A stretch of DNA of 64,000 nt from Bog-473 sp963788125 (GCA_963788125.1 CAWBFN010000002.1:2046001-2110000), one strand, 5' to 3'. Shown: positions 17,594-27,365, counted from the first letter of the stretch. Numbers and translations: made by a program. Notes: generated by a model not told the origin, from the sequence alone.

Positions 17594-20379
17594 AGCCGGT
17601 CTCCCGCTTTCTCGCTGACCAGGGTGGTGTCAGTCTCCTCCCCGAGGTAGGCGACGCGGACCACGTCGCTGGCCAGCATCTCGTCGGGTGTGCCCTCGAA
17701 GATCAGCTGTCCGAACTCCAGGACATGGATCCTCTCGCACACCTGCCTGACCAGGCTCAGGTCGTGCTCTACGATGAGTATGCCCAGGCCTTTGTGGTCC
17801 GCTACGTGCCGCAGTATCTCGCCCATCCGAGCCGTCTCGTCGCTGTCGAGCCCGGCAGAGGGTTCGTCCAGCATGACGAGACTGAACGATCCGGCCAGCA
17901 CGCGGGCCAGTTCGACCAGCCGGCGCTGACCCGTCGTGAGCAGCCCCGCCTGCCGGTCGGCCAGGTCCTCAATCCCCGCCAGGGACATGGCCTCTTCCAC
18001 TGCTTCCCGGATTGCGAAGTCGTCCCCTCTCCTCGATGTGAGCTGCCGCAGGGGACTGCTGCCGGCCAAGCCGGCCTCGCGACCGACGGCGATGTTGTCC
18101 CGTACCGAAAGCGAGTCGAACAGCTCGGTTCGCTGAAAGGACCGACCCAATCCCTTCTGGGCCCGGCGGGGTCTGCTGAGAGACGTGATGTCGTCACCGT
18201 TGAAGAACACCTGACCGGCGCTCGGCCTGACCATGCCCGAGCAGCAGTTGAACAGTGTCGTTTTGCCTGCCCCATTCGGACCGATGAGCCCCGTGACCTG
18301 GCCGACCCTCGCGTTGAGTGAGACATCGCTCAGAGCCAGCACGCCACCGAAGCTCACCTTGATGTGCCGGGCTTCGAGTCCCTCCTGGGCGCGAACCACC
18401 GCAGTTGGACGGATCTGGGGCTCCATGCGGTTCGCCGTGCGCGAAGCCCGGTGGTTGGCCAGGGCGGGGACCGGCGCCTTGACCCGTGCCCCGATCGCCG
18501 CCATGCGCTCGTCGAGACGCACGGCCATGTCACGTACACGCTGGGGGACTTCCAATGCGATCCCCCGATGCATGCCATAGACGTAGGCGATGGCGCCGAC
18601 TCCGAACGCAATGCTCAGCCAGTTGCCGACGTTGGGCGACGTCACGTAACCCGAGATCAGCCCATCAAGGGCGGCCGCCAACAGCGCGTACCACGGTGTC
18701 GCCCCTACGACGATGATGACCAGCGCGACGACCTGGATGGAGCTGAACCACTGGAACTGGTCGGCGAGTGCATACCCGTACTGCGCTCCGATGAGTACCC
18801 CGACGACTGCCGCCATCGATGCCGAGACGCAGAAGACCACGGTCCTTGTGACGTTGACGTTCAGGCCCTGGACCTCCAGGACGGTCGGGGAGTCTCCTAG
18901 GGCCCTCAGCATCCGCCCCATGCGGCTTCTCTCGATCGCGATGACGAGAACTGTGGCGGCGAGTGCGAACGCCACCACAAGGTAGTAGAAGCCGTGGGGT
19001 GAGTTGAGGTGAATCCCGGCAATGGTCACGTCCGGTTGCGGAGTGGCGATGCCCGAGGAAGTCACACCGAACATCCAGTTGGTCGGGTACACGACATTGC
19101 CCACGAATATGGCCAGCCCGAGGGTCGCGACGGCAAGGAACACACCGTAGAGTCGGATGGCCGGAATCGCCACCAGCGCACCGACCGGCAGAGCCACGAC
19201 GGCCGCGAGAAAAACGGCGATGAGCCAAGGGATGTGCCAGTCGCCCACGAGGTGGCCAAAGGCACAAGCTCCAATGGCCGCGAAGGTGTACTGGCACAGA
19301 GAGATCTGCCCTGCTGTCCGGGCCAGCAGACCGACGGAGAGGAAGAGCGGGATGTCGATCACCGCACTGGTCCAGGCTGTGATGTTCCATCCCGCGGCCG
19401 GGGGGATCACGACGAAGGCGACGAGGGCGAGAACGCCAGCCAGCAATCGGACACGAGGGGGAGCGTTCCAGGACCGCCGCACGGGTAGGGCGTGACGCGG
19501 ACGCCTGTCGATCAGCTTCCGGCCCGGTATGAATATCAGTACCAGGAAGAGGACGATGAAAGGGATGCCGGCTGGCAGTCCACCGAGCCACGACACTTCG
19601 ACGCTGTACTTGGCTCCGAAAGAGGTCAGCAACCCGATTACCAGGCCGCCGATGAAGGTCAGCGGCAGGCTCTCGAAGTATCCGATGGCCGCCGCGCCGA
19701 AGGCCGAAACGACCAGCAGGGTGATGACGGTGGCATCGAGGCCCAGACTCGGCGATATCAGCAGTCCGGCGATCGTGGCGAAAACCGTGCCGATGATCCA
19801 CGCCCAGCGTCTCACCCTCGTTGGATTCTCACCGTTGAGGTCAATCAGCTCCGGAACGTCGACGATGCCTCGCATCGCCATTCCGAGCCGGAAAGTACGG
19901 AAGAAGTAGTACAGGGCGGCGGCGGCGAGCACCGCGACGGCGAAGACAATGAATTCACCCCAGGTCACATTTACCCCGCCCAGAGAGAACGACGAACTGG
20001 GAAGGTACTGAGGGACCGTTGCTCCGCTCAAAGACCCGTACCAGATGCCTCCCACACCCAAGACGATGAGGAGAAGGCCGATGGTGGCCACCACTTTGAC
20101 AGCGGTGCCCTGGTTCTCGAGAATTCTGCCCAGCAACTCCAGGAGCAGTCCTTCCACCGGGGCAAGCACGAGCACGCAGATGGCCGCCGCCAACCCCCAC
20201 GGAAGGCCTTCCTGAACGTTCAGCCAGTAGAAGACGAAGACCCCCATGGCCGCCACGGAGCCGTAGGCAAAGTTGAAGACCCCCGACGTCTTGTAGGTAA
20301 GCACGAGACCGGTGCCCGCCAGGCCGTAGACCGCACCGCTGACCAAGCCGGTGATGACGTAGGGAAGGAATGTGCTCAT
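17590..20379 (-). CDS. fused Liv-type permease-permease-ATPase (LivH-LivM-LivG)
   Basis: One uninterrupted frame of 929 residues combines three usually separate transporter parts. Residues 1 to about 300 form a LivH-like permease (GLVLTYKTSGVFNFAYGSV). About 310-640 form a LivM-like permease (SLCQYTFAAIGACAFGH). About 675-929 form a LivG-like ATPase with Walker A GPNGAGKTT near residue 696 and Walker B LVMLDEPSAGLD. The ATPase signature is TTGQRR in place of LSGGQ. A basic, proline-rich linker (about 640-675) joins membrane and ATPase parts. The inner-membrane protein would need only the coupled LivF and a binding protein to form a transporter. LivH-M fusions are known (another is at 39093); the triple fusion is rarer. 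Confidence 0.93.
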   Translation of the reverse strand: MSTFLPYVITGLVSGAVYGLAGTGLVLTYKTSGVFNFAYGSVAAMGVFVFYWLNVQEGLPWGLAAAICVLVLAPVEGLLLELLGRILENQGTAVKVVATIGLLLIVLGVGGIWYGSLSGATVPQYLPSSSFSLGGVNVTWGEFIVFAVAVLAAAALYYFFRTFRLGMAMRGIVDVPELIDLNGENPTRVRRWAWIIGTVFATIAGLLISPSLGLDATVITLLVVSAFGAAAIGYFESLPLTFIGGLVIGLLTSFGAKYSVEVSWLGGLPAGIPFIVLFLVLIFIPGRKLIDRRPRHALPVRRSWNAPPRVRLLAGVLALVAFVVIPPAAGWNITAWTSAVIDIPLFLSVGLLARTAGQISLCQYTFAAIGACAFGHLVGDWHIPWLIAVFLAAVVALPVGALVAIPAIRLYGVFLAVATLGLAIFVGNVVYPTNWMFGVTSSGIATPQPDVTIAGIHLNSPHGFYYLVVAFALAATVLVIAIERSRMGRMLRALGDSPTVLEVQGLNVNVTRTVVFCVSASMAAVVGVLIGAQYGYALADQFQWFSSIQVVALVIIVVGATPWYALLAAALDGLISGYVTSPNVGNWLSIAFGVGAIAYVYGMHRGIALEVPQRVRDMAVRLDERMAAIGARVKAPVPALANHRASRTANRMEPQIRPTAVVRAQEGLEARHIKVSFGGVLALSDVSLNARVGQVTGLIGPNGAGKTTLFNCCSGMVRPSAGQVFFNGDDITSLSRPRRAQKGLGRSFQRTELFDSLSVRDNIAVGREAGLAGSSPLRQLTSRRGDDFAIREAVEEAMSLAGIEDLADRQAGLLTTGQRRLVELARVLAGSFSLVMLDEPSAGLDSDETARMGEILRHVADHKGLGILIVEHDLSLVRQVCERIHVLEFGQLIFEGTPDEMLASDVVRVAYLGEETDTTLVSEKAGDRL

Positions 20380-20412
20380 CTCAGCGCTCTGCAGCCCTAC
20401 GCGTCGTCGCCA

Positions 20413-20577
20413 TCAGGCTCCGTCCTCTCCCCTTTGCTCCCCGTGAGGCGGTCTTCTGCGTGTCCAAGCGCTGTTTCGTTGAAGCCAGCTGACCGAATGG
20501 CGCCACTGGTCCCGCCACAAAGTACGAGTCGAGGGTCCCCCCGGGCGTAAACCTTTAGCCGCATCGGATCGGGCCAT
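20413..20577 (-). CDS. possible small protein of unknown function
   Basis: Between the acyl-CoA dehydrogenase and the transporter fusion, AGGAG lies six bases before an ATG at 20577. The frame gives 54 very basic residues ending at 20413. A one-base shift after the eighth codon would instead give about 59 residues with a more ordinary composition (GDPRLVLCGGTSGAIRSAG), ending at 20397 just before the fusion gene's start. I recognise neither version. It could be a leader peptide, a shifted remnant or chance. Confidence 0.25.
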   Translation of the reverse strand: MARSDAAKGLRPGGPSTRTLWRDQWRHSVSWLQRNSAWTRRRPPHGEQRGEDGA

Positions 20578-20680
20578 CGCGATCTCCTGCTTCACGCGCA
20601 CATTACCGCCGTGACCGCCCACCCGCCTGGAATGCATGTCCAACCTCGGCGGATGAGCAATGGGCGCGAGATCACTCTCC

Positions 20681-21964
20681 TCAGTGTTCCGGGGTGCGCG
20701 ACGCCGACTCCCGGAAGGGGATATCCCGGTCGACCTGAAGGTCCTTCGGTAGCCCGAGAACCCGTTCTCCCAGGATGTTCATCTGGATCTGCTCGCTGCC
20801 GCCCTGGATCCCGTGGCAGGGGACCGTCAGGACCGTCATGGCGATCTCTCCTCCGGACGGCGCATCCGGACCGGTCAGTAGTCCGGCGGGTCCGGCCAAC
20901 TCTGCGGCCAGGTCACGAAGCAACCGGAGTAGTCGCACACCACCCACGTAACCGATGGAGCTCTCCGGGCCCGGCTGGCGACCCGCCGCCTCTGCCGCGG
21001 CGGCCCTCTCCGCCGTCCAGCGCAACGCTCCCGCCATGGCGTACACGTGGGCCAGCCGTTGACGGACGATCGGGTCGCCGTGTCTACCCCACTCCCGCGC
21101 CAAGTCCATCAGGCGCTCGGCAGTGTGGATCGGGGGAGTATTCGCCTCGTCGAGTTCATCGTGCCGGGCGTCCTCCATCACCTCACCCACTTGACGCTCC
21201 AGGTAGCCTCCCTTGCCGCCCGGGGCAACGATCACCAGGGGATGCTCCCAGCCGCCGGCGAAGTCATGCCGTTCGTTGCTCAGGGTCGTGAGGGCAGCCC
21301 GCCAACCGTCCCCGGCGGAACCGACCAAGCCGTCGGGTCCGACCCAGGCCTGAGTGAAGAAGGTCTCGTTGAATTCGGCCCGTCCGTTCATCTGCCGGAT
21401 CGGTCTCACCTCAATTTCGGGCTGGTCGACGTCGATGACGAAGAACGACAAACCTCGGTGCTTCGGTAGGTCCGGATCGGTCCTGGCCAGAAGGATCCCT
21501 CGGTCGGCTGTCAACGTTCCGGAGTTCCAAACCTTTTGTCCACTTACCCGCCAACCGTCACCGTCACTGACAGCCTGGGTCCGGACGCCGGCGAGATCGG
21601 ATCCGGCGTCGGGCTCGCTGAAGAACTGGCACCAGCGCTCATCGCCGTGGGCGAGCGCCGGGAGCCAGCGGGACCGTTGATCGTCCGACCCGTACGCGAA
21701 CAGCACGGGGGCCGCCATAGACGTCCCCACCCCGATGGGCGGCCCCATCACGCGGGCGGAGGCCATCTCCTTGCGGACGGCCGCGGCCTCCGGGCCGGAC
21801 ATCGACTTCCCGAACCACTCCGTCGGCCAGTGCGGGAACCCGTACCCGCTGTCCGCCAACCTCCCCCACCACTCCCTAACAGTGATGTCGGGGTCCCAAG
21901 CCTCCGCCAGCCACTGGCGGACCGCCGTGCCAAGCTCATCCTCCGAGATCCTCACGGAGCGCAA
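20681..21964 (-). CDS. acyl-CoA dehydrogenase family protein
   Basis: FAD-dependent acyl-CoA dehydrogenase fold, about 427 residues. The FSEPDAGSDLAGVRTQA segment binds FAD and substrate, and the C-terminal GGSEQIQMNILGERVLGLPKD is family-typical. The C-terminal position where medium-chain enzymes carry the catalytic Glu is not acidic here (HGIQGGSE), so the base lies elsewhere or in a partner subunit. The start is TTG at 21964 or GTG at 21955; GAGG is upstream. It follows the amidohydrolase at 21974 on the same strand by ten bases. A second dehydrogenase at 23541 is divergent, and the two might form a heteromeric enzyme as some mycobacterial FadE pairs do (inference). Confidence 0.9.
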   Translation of the reverse strand: MRSVRISEDELGTAVRQWLAEAWDPDITVREWWGRLADSGYGFPHWPTEWFGKSMSGPEAAAVRKEMASARVMGPPIGVGTSMAAPVLFAYGSDDQRSRWLPALAHGDERWCQFFSEPDAGSDLAGVRTQAVSDGDGWRVSGQKVWNSGTLTADRGILLARTDPDLPKHRGLSFFVIDVDQPEIEVRPIRQMNGRAEFNETFFTQAWVGPDGLVGSAGDGWRAALTTLSNERHDFAGGWEHPLVIVAPGGKGGYLERQVGEVMEDARHDELDEANTPPIHTAERLMDLAREWGRHGDPIVRQRLAHVYAMAGALRWTAERAAAAEAAGRQPGPESSIGYVGGVRLLRLLRDLAAELAGPAGLLTGPDAPSGGEIAMTVLTVPCHGIQGGSEQIQMNILGERVLGLPKDLQVDRDIPFRESASRTPEH

Positions 21965-21973
21965 GACCTCGGC

Positions 21974-23308
21974 CTAGGAGGCGAAGGTCAGGAAGTTCTC
22001 CAGGTTGTCTCGCATGATCTTGCGTTGGTCGTCGGGGTTGAAGTGGTTCAGTTGGGCGTCGACATACCGGTCCGGGTAGGCGAGGCCTTCGCCGTGGGGG
22101 AAGTCCGACCCGAAGACGATGGGATCGATCCCGATCTCGTCGACGATGCGGCGAACGTTCTCCTCCGGATAGGGGGCGACGATGAAGTGCTGGCGGAAGA
22201 TCTCCGAAGGACGCTGGTCGAGGCGACCGCTGGGGGAGTATTTCGCTTTGCGGCCCATGAGGAAGGCGTGGTCCATCTTGCGGAGGGTGTAGGGGAGCCA
22301 GACGGTGCCCATTTCGGAGAGGCAGACCTTGATGTTCGGGAAGCGGCCGAAGAAGTTGTGGAGGATGAGGCCGGCGGTGAGCTCCATGGCGGGCCGATCG
22401 CCCCAGTACATGACCCATTGGAAAGCGTCGAAGTCGCCGAAGACCGCTTGGGGGTCTTCGGACCAGTCGGTGCCGTATTTTTGGTAGTCGGTGCCGCCGA
22501 GGTGGACGGCGAGGCGGATGCCGGCGTCGTTGACGATCGACCAGAACCGGTCGTAGATGGGGTCGGCGGGGGAGCGGCCGCCGCCGGGGTTGGTGGGGCC
22601 GCCGTGAGCGTGCCCCGATTTTGTTTGGATGATGGTGGTGCCATCAGCGATGACGCGTTGGAGCTCTTTGATGGCCAGGTCGGGATCGGCGAGGGCGATG
22701 TAGGGGGGCAGGAACATCCGGTTTTGGACGTTGTAGCCGACTTCTTCGTGCATCCAGCGGTTGAAGGCTCTGATGTTGGCGTAGAGGGCGGGAATGTTGT
22801 CGACGAACTCGTATTCGATGTCGTGGGCAGCGGCGGGAAACATGAGGGCTTTACCGATGCCCTGTTCGTCCATGAGAGCCAGGCGCAGGTCCCGGTTGCC
22901 GAACGCTTCAGACTTGTGACGGAACTCGGAGATGAAGGCTTTGCGTTGCTCGTCGTCCAGGCCCTTCAGGGGGTTGAGACGATTGAGCAGCATCCCGGGG
23001 ATAACGTCGAGTTGGGGTTCCCCGGCCTGGTGAGGCACAGTGCCGCGCCCGGTGCCGACCTTGGTGGTATCGCCGAGCAGTCTCTGAAGTTCATCGGCGG
23101 AGAAGGTGACTTGGCGGGAGTGGAATTTGGAGGGCTGGCCGGCGAAGAGCTGCATGGGGTGGCCGTCGGGGTCCGTCACGCTCCGAATGGCCAGCTCGGC
23201 GTCTTTGGGGTCGATGTAGCGCTCGAAGCAGTCGAGCGGCTCGTTGAAATGATTGTCCGCGTCGTTGATCCAGTACCCGAGCTCGGTCGGCGAAGCTGTA
23301 GCCGTCAT
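21974..23308 (-). CDS. amidohydrolase_2 (ACMSD-like) family hydrolase
   Basis: Hydrolase of 444 residues. The motifs are DADNHFNEP at the N-terminus, AVHLGG in the middle and FGSDFPHGEGLAYP near residue 405. The CFERYIDP segment and the long insert around residues 60-110 mark a subfamily often found next to acyl-CoA dehydrogenases and CoA-transferases in actinobacteria. Codons end in C unusually often compared with neighbours, leaving the opposite strand open for 645 codons. ATG 23308 follows a GGAG. Promoter elements shared with the divergent dehydrogenase lie at 23331-23350. Confidence 0.92.
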   Translation of the reverse strand: MTATASPTELGYWINDADNHFNEPLDCFERYIDPKDAELAIRSVTDPDGHPMQLFAGQPSKFHSRQVTFSADELQRLLGDTTKVGTGRGTVPHQAGEPQLDVIPGMLLNRLNPLKGLDDEQRKAFISEFRHKSEAFGNRDLRLALMDEQGIGKALMFPAAAHDIEYEFVDNIPALYANIRAFNRWMHEEVGYNVQNRMFLPPYIALADPDLAIKELQRVIADGTTIIQTKSGHAHGGPTNPGGGRSPADPIYDRFWSIVNDAGIRLAVHLGGTDYQKYGTDWSEDPQAVFGDFDAFQWVMYWGDRPAMELTAGLILHNFFGRFPNIKVCLSEMGTVWLPYTLRKMDHAFLMGRKAKYSPSGRLDQRPSEIFRQHFIVAPYPEENVRRIVDEIGIDPIVFGSDFPHGEGLAYPDRYVDAQLNHFNPDDQRKIMRDNLENFLTFAS

Positions 23309-23330
23309 GACACTCCTTCGAAGCTAAAGA

Positions 23331-23350
23331 CTGTACGCTGTAGAATATAT
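23331..23350. promoter_or_regulatory. AT-rich divergent promoter/operator candidate
   Basis: CTGTACGCTGTAGAATATAT lies between the divergent amidohydrolase (start 23308) and acyl-CoA dehydrogenase (start 23541). It is the only AT-rich element in this 232-base gap. CTGTACGC recurs at 52063 and as TTGTACGC at 45197. Confidence 0.4.
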
Positions 23351-23540
23351 CAGAACCTGTTCCGGTTCAATCCTTCCCCTTCCAGAGGGGTGAAACGCGC
23401 CCACGCACCCTGGACGCCCGACGACGTTGCCAGTTCGAACGTTGGCGACTCCAACGCCGCGCGGGCTGACTGATTACATTTCAGATGGGGCGATCCCAAG
23501 GTCGTTCACGTGCCCGCGTCGAACGTGGGAGGAGGAAGCG

Positions 23541-24767
23541 GTGACCGAAACGTGGATAGAGAGCCCCGAGCTGCGGGACTACCGGCTCCGGGCGCGAGCG
23601 TGGCTGGCCGGCAACCTCGAACGGGTGGACGAGCACTCGCCAGAGAGGCACGATGATCCACGAGTGGAACGGCTGCAGGAGTTCAAGGCTCTCCAGCAGA
23701 GGCTGCATGAGGCGGGATATGCCGGATTCACGTTTCCCACGGAGTACGGAGGGCAGGGCCTGACGCTGGATCACGAGCGAGTGTTCGACGAGGAGGCGAT
23801 CGGCTACGTCATGCCGCCGGGGAATTTCGGCGTGTCGATCAACATTCTGGGGGCGACGCTCGTCGAGTTCGGAACGCACGAACAGAAGCTGGCGCACGTC
23901 CCGAACATCCTCTCGGGGAGGGAGTTGTGGCTGCAATTCCTCTCCGAACCGAGCGGCGGATCGGACCTGGCTGGCCTGCTTACCAGTGCACTTCGCGACG
24001 GTGACTCTTACGTGGTCAACGGGCAGAAGACGTGGAGCACGGCCGCACACATCTCGGATTTCGCGCTCTGCCCCGTACGGACGCGCTGGGACGTACCGAA
24101 GCACAAAGGCGTATCAGTCCTGATCGTCGACCTCAGCTCTCCCGGTCTGGAGATCCGGCGCATCAAGCAGATCGACGGCGGATCTGAGTTCTGCGAGGAG
24201 TTCTTCACAGATGTGATCGTCCCGGCTGCCAACCTGGTGGGAGAGGAGGACGGGGGATGGCGAGTGGCCCGCGGGCTTCTCGAGATCGAGCACGCCTGGG
24301 TCGGTCGCGGCGGAGGAAGCGTCGGAACGCGGGATCCGATGTCCGAACTCGTTTCTCTGGTGAAGAAGCGGGAACTGGCCGGTGATCTGGGAGTCCGTCG
24401 TCAGGTTGTGGGACTTCACGTCTCCGGCAAGGCGCAGAAGCTGGTAGCCGCTCGCGTGTCGTCCGGAGTTGCCAACGGGAAGCTCGCCCACGGCTATGGG
24501 AGCCTGCTCAAGCTCGGCGACGACATCGTCACGCAGCGACGAGCTGAATTCTCCCTCGCTCTCGCGGGCGCAGCCGGCGTCACATGGGATCCGGATGATT
24601 GGGAAGAATTGACGTGGGCCCGCCAGTTTCTCAATTCCCGGAGCTCCTCGATCGCCGGCGGTACGGACGAGATCCAGCGGAACAATGTCAGCGAAAGGGT
24701 CCTCGGCCTCCCGAGGGAACCCGCATTGGACCGGGACGTACCGTTCAACCAAGTTCCGCACAACTGA
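23541..24767 (+). CDS. acyl-CoA dehydrogenase family protein
   Basis: Dehydrogenase of 408 residues. FAD/substrate segments: LQFLSEPSGGSDLAGLLTSA and the C-terminal AGGTDEIQRNNVSERVLGLPRE. As in the gene at 20681, the C-terminal catalytic Glu of medium-chain enzymes is replaced (IAGGT). The GTG at 23541 has a strong GGAGGAAGCG just before it, so upstream in-frame starts are rejected. It leads the plus-strand unit with two CoA-transferases, consistent with oxidation of a CoA ester made by them. Confidence 0.92.
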   Translation: MTETWIESPELRDYRLRARAWLAGNLERVDEHSPERHDDPRVERLQEFKALQQRLHEAGYAGFTFPTEYGGQGLTLDHERVFDEEAIGYVMPPGNFGVSINILGATLVEFGTHEQKLAHVPNILSGRELWLQFLSEPSGGSDLAGLLTSALRDGDSYVVNGQKTWSTAAHISDFALCPVRTRWDVPKHKGVSVLIVDLSSPGLEIRRIKQIDGGSEFCEEFFTDVIVPAANLVGEEDGGWRVARGLLEIEHAWVGRGGGSVGTRDPMSELVSLVKKRELAGDLGVRRQVVGLHVSGKAQKLVAARVSSGVANGKLAHGYGSLLKLGDDIVTQRRAEFSLALAGAAGVTWDPDDWEELTWARQFLNSRSSSIAGGTDEIQRNNVSERVLGLPREPALDRDVPFNQVPHN

Positions 24768-24839
24768 TGCCAGTGGGCGGCCTCCTTCATACCCAGACGA
24801 TGCTCGGTGCGGCCGTCCCAGGAGCCCCCCTTGGGCGAC

Positions 24840-26072
24840 ATGGCTGACGACACGGCGGAGAGAGTCGAAGCCGACCTGCCAGTCGGACCCCTCAACGGGT
24901 ACCGGGCGCTGGATCTCGCCGGCCCCATCGGGGCCTACTGCACCAAGCTCCTGGCGGACCTCGGATGCGACGTCCTAAAGGTCGAACAGCCAGGGGGCGA
25001 CGTAATGCGGAATATTCCCCCCTTCGTTGGAAGAGCCACGGCTGACACTGAAAGCGCCGTGTTCGCGTCATACCATGCCAACAAGCGGGGGATCACCCTC
25101 GATGTCGGTCGGGCCGAGGCGCAGTCCTTGCTGAAGGTTCTGGCCCAGGACCGCGATGTGGTCGTGATCTCCCCAACGCCGAGGACTCCGGTCGCGGGTT
25201 TTGACCGTGTCCTCCATCGCGTGGACTGGGCCGCCGCCGACTGCATCGTCGCGTCCATAACCCCGTTCGGCCTGGACGGACCGATGGCCGACATGAGGGC
25301 CACTCCTTTTCTGTCGTTCGCCGTTGGCGGTGGCATGCACTGGGTGGGCAAGAAAGACGGTCCCCCACTCGCCGCCCCTGGTCAGTTGGCGTGGGACGAA
25401 GCCGGGCTGCACGCCGCATTCGGAATCGTGGCGGCGCTGTTCGGTCGCGAGCGCGCCGGGGGGCAGCTCCTCGACCTGTCAGTTCATGAGGTCCAAGCGG
25501 GCAAGGACTTCGTGCTGGAGCGCTATGACGTCGGCCGACCGGGTGAGTGGGGTGGAAGGTTCGCGGGAATCGGTATTCCCCCGAGCGGGACCTGGCAGTG
25601 CGCCGATGGCCCCATCGGGATCGCGGCCCATCAGGACCATCACTGGCAGGCATTCCTCACGATGCTGGACCACCCAGACGAGTTGTCCGAGTCCTCGCTC
25701 AACGATCCGGTGGTACGACGGCTCATATTCGACGGCTTGGAATTGGTGATCGGTGGCCTGGTTGCCAACCGCAGCCGGTTGGATCTCTTCGACCGTGGCC
25801 AAGCGGCCGGCCTTCCGTGCGCCCCGGTCAACTCCCCGAGCGACTTCGTTGAGGATCCCCAACCGGTGGCCCGCGGGGTGTTCGCCTCTCCGGAGGCGGA
25901 GGGAAGACCCACCGTCACGATCCCGTGGCGGTGGTGCAACGCCACTCCGGAGCTCATCCACCTGCGGCGTCCCGCCCCGAGCGTCGGTGAGCACAACGCC
26001 GAGGTGTACATCGACGAGCTTGGTTTCTCGGAGGCCCAACTGAAGAACTGGGAAGCAGATGGCCTTGTCTGA
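24840..26072 (+). CDS. CaiB/BaiF family (class III) CoA-transferase
   Basis: Formyl-CoA transferase-like enzyme of 410 residues that would move CoA between carboxylic acids. The N-terminal LDLAGPIGAYCTKLLADLGCDVLKVEQPGG matches the family; the likely catalytic Asp is in QLAWDEAGLHAAFG. The start is taken as ATG 24840; a TTG at 24831 has a better placed GGAG. The end overlaps the next CoA-transferase by 14 bases, so the pair is translationally linked and could form a heteromer. Confidence 0.9.
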   Translation: MADDTAERVEADLPVGPLNGYRALDLAGPIGAYCTKLLADLGCDVLKVEQPGGDVMRNIPPFVGRATADTESAVFASYHANKRGITLDVGRAEAQSLLKVLAQDRDVVVISPTPRTPVAGFDRVLHRVDWAAADCIVASITPFGLDGPMADMRATPFLSFAVGGGMHWVGKKDGPPLAAPGQLAWDEAGLHAAFGIVAALFGRERAGGQLLDLSVHEVQAGKDFVLERYDVGRPGEWGGRFAGIGIPPSGTWQCADGPIGIAAHQDHHWQAFLTMLDHPDELSESSLNDPVVRRLIFDGLELVIGGLVANRSRLDLFDRGQAAGLPCAPVNSPSDFVEDPQPVARGVFASPEAEGRPTVTIPWRWCNATPELIHLRRPAPSVGEHNAEVYIDELGFSEAQLKNWEADGLV

Positions 26073-27274
26073 GCAGGCGGGGCTGCTGGCGGGAGTGCGG
26101 GTGCTCAGCTTCGGCGCCTTCGTCGCCGGGAACTCGGCGGCGTGCATGCTCGCCAGCCTCGGTGCCGACGTGGTCAAGATCGAGGCCCGGTCACGACCAG
26201 AAGTGCTTCGTGGGCCCGTGTACGCCATCGGTGACGCGGTCACAGAACCCTCGGGGGCGCCGAACACGGTCATGTACGCCGCGCTCGACGCGTGGGCTGC
26301 GCAACCTGTCGTTGGATATGGCCCACCCCGCGGGACGGTCTCTGTTCCACCGGTTGGTCTCCGTGACCGACGTCGTCATCGAGAACTTCGGTAGCTCGGT
26401 CCTCGACCGTTGGGGATGCAGCTACGACGATCTTCTCCATGACAAACCGGACCTTGTGATGCTGTCGCTTTCGGGCTACGGGCGAAGCGGTCCCAGGGCC
26501 AACTACCTGGCATACGCCGCGACCATCGCTTCCTACATCGGGTTGGCATCCTCCTGGGGATACACCCACGGCACGCTGACCGACTACATCTCTGCCGCCG
26601 CTGGGGCGCTCGCCACGGTGGCGGCACTGGGGGAGGCGCGCCGGAGTGGCGTTCCCCGTCATCTCGACCTTGCTCAGATAGACGCCATGGCCCCGATTCT
26701 CACTGAGCTCTACGCCGCTCCGCTGAATCACCTGGACACCCAACCGTGGAGGGCCAACCACGTCTGTGGCTCGTGGCTCTCCGGTATCTTCCCCTGCGGT
26801 GGGATCGACCAATGGTTGGCCGTCGACATCGAAGACGGCTCCGACTGGAACGGGCTCTGTGCCTTTCTCGAGCGGCGAGACCTCGAAGCGGAGAACCTGG
26901 AGCAGGCCCAGCGTCTCGAACCTCAGCTGTCGGAGGTCCTCCGGTCCTGGACGGCCAACTACAGCTCCTACGGAGCAATGCACCATCTTCAACGGGCCGG
27001 TTTGGCCGCGGTAGCCGTGCAGGACTCCGAAGCTATCTATCGGGACCTGCAGCTCCGTAGCCGCGGATTCGCCCAAAGGGTGGACCAGGAGGACCTGGGC
27101 CCGGTTCGTTACCCCTCGTCGCCTCAGCGGTGGAGCAGGACCCCGGGAGACGCCCCCGTTCCGCCCGCTCGCCTCGGCGAGCACACCAGGGACATCCTCG
27201 GTCGATGGTTGGGGCTTCCCGACGCGGAGATGAACACCCTCGAAGAGGAGGGAGCGATCTTCTCGGCCGAGTGA
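26059..27274 (+). CDS. CaiB/BaiF family CoA-transferase, frameshifted
   Basis: Second class III CoA-transferase of the pair, about 405 residues once one base near 26285-26290 is removed. Before the break: VRVLSFGAFVAGNSAACMLASLGADVVKIE. After it: RGLRNLSLDMAHPAGRSLFHRLV and onward to IFSAE. Catalytic Asp is likely in TLTDYISAAAGA. Both halves are well conserved with no other damage, so the shift may be a sequencing error. The ATG at 26059 lies within the end of the upstream gene. If the shift is real, the enzyme is lost. Confidence 0.85.
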
Positions 27275-27295
27275 CAAGGCTGAGGGAGATGAGAA

Positions 27296-27328
27296 GTGTC
27301 CGACTCCGACCGGTCCGCAGTTTGACAC
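27296..27328. repeat. 33-bp intergenic repeat, copy A
   Basis: 33 bases bounded by GTGTC and GACAC, 22 bases past the end of the CoA-transferase gene. It matches 33386-33418 at 32 of 33 positions. The centre GACCGGTC is a palindrome in this copy. See copy B. Confidence 0.75.
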
Positions 27329-27365
27329 CTGCGCCAGGCGTGGGAACCTGATCCGTTCCAGGCCA

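Noticed and set aside
21536..23473. 645-codon open frame on the plus strand
   Set aside because: It is antisense to a well-supported amidohydrolase and part of an acyl-CoA dehydrogenase. It arises from their C-ending codons and has low-complexity Val/Gly/Glu-rich composition.
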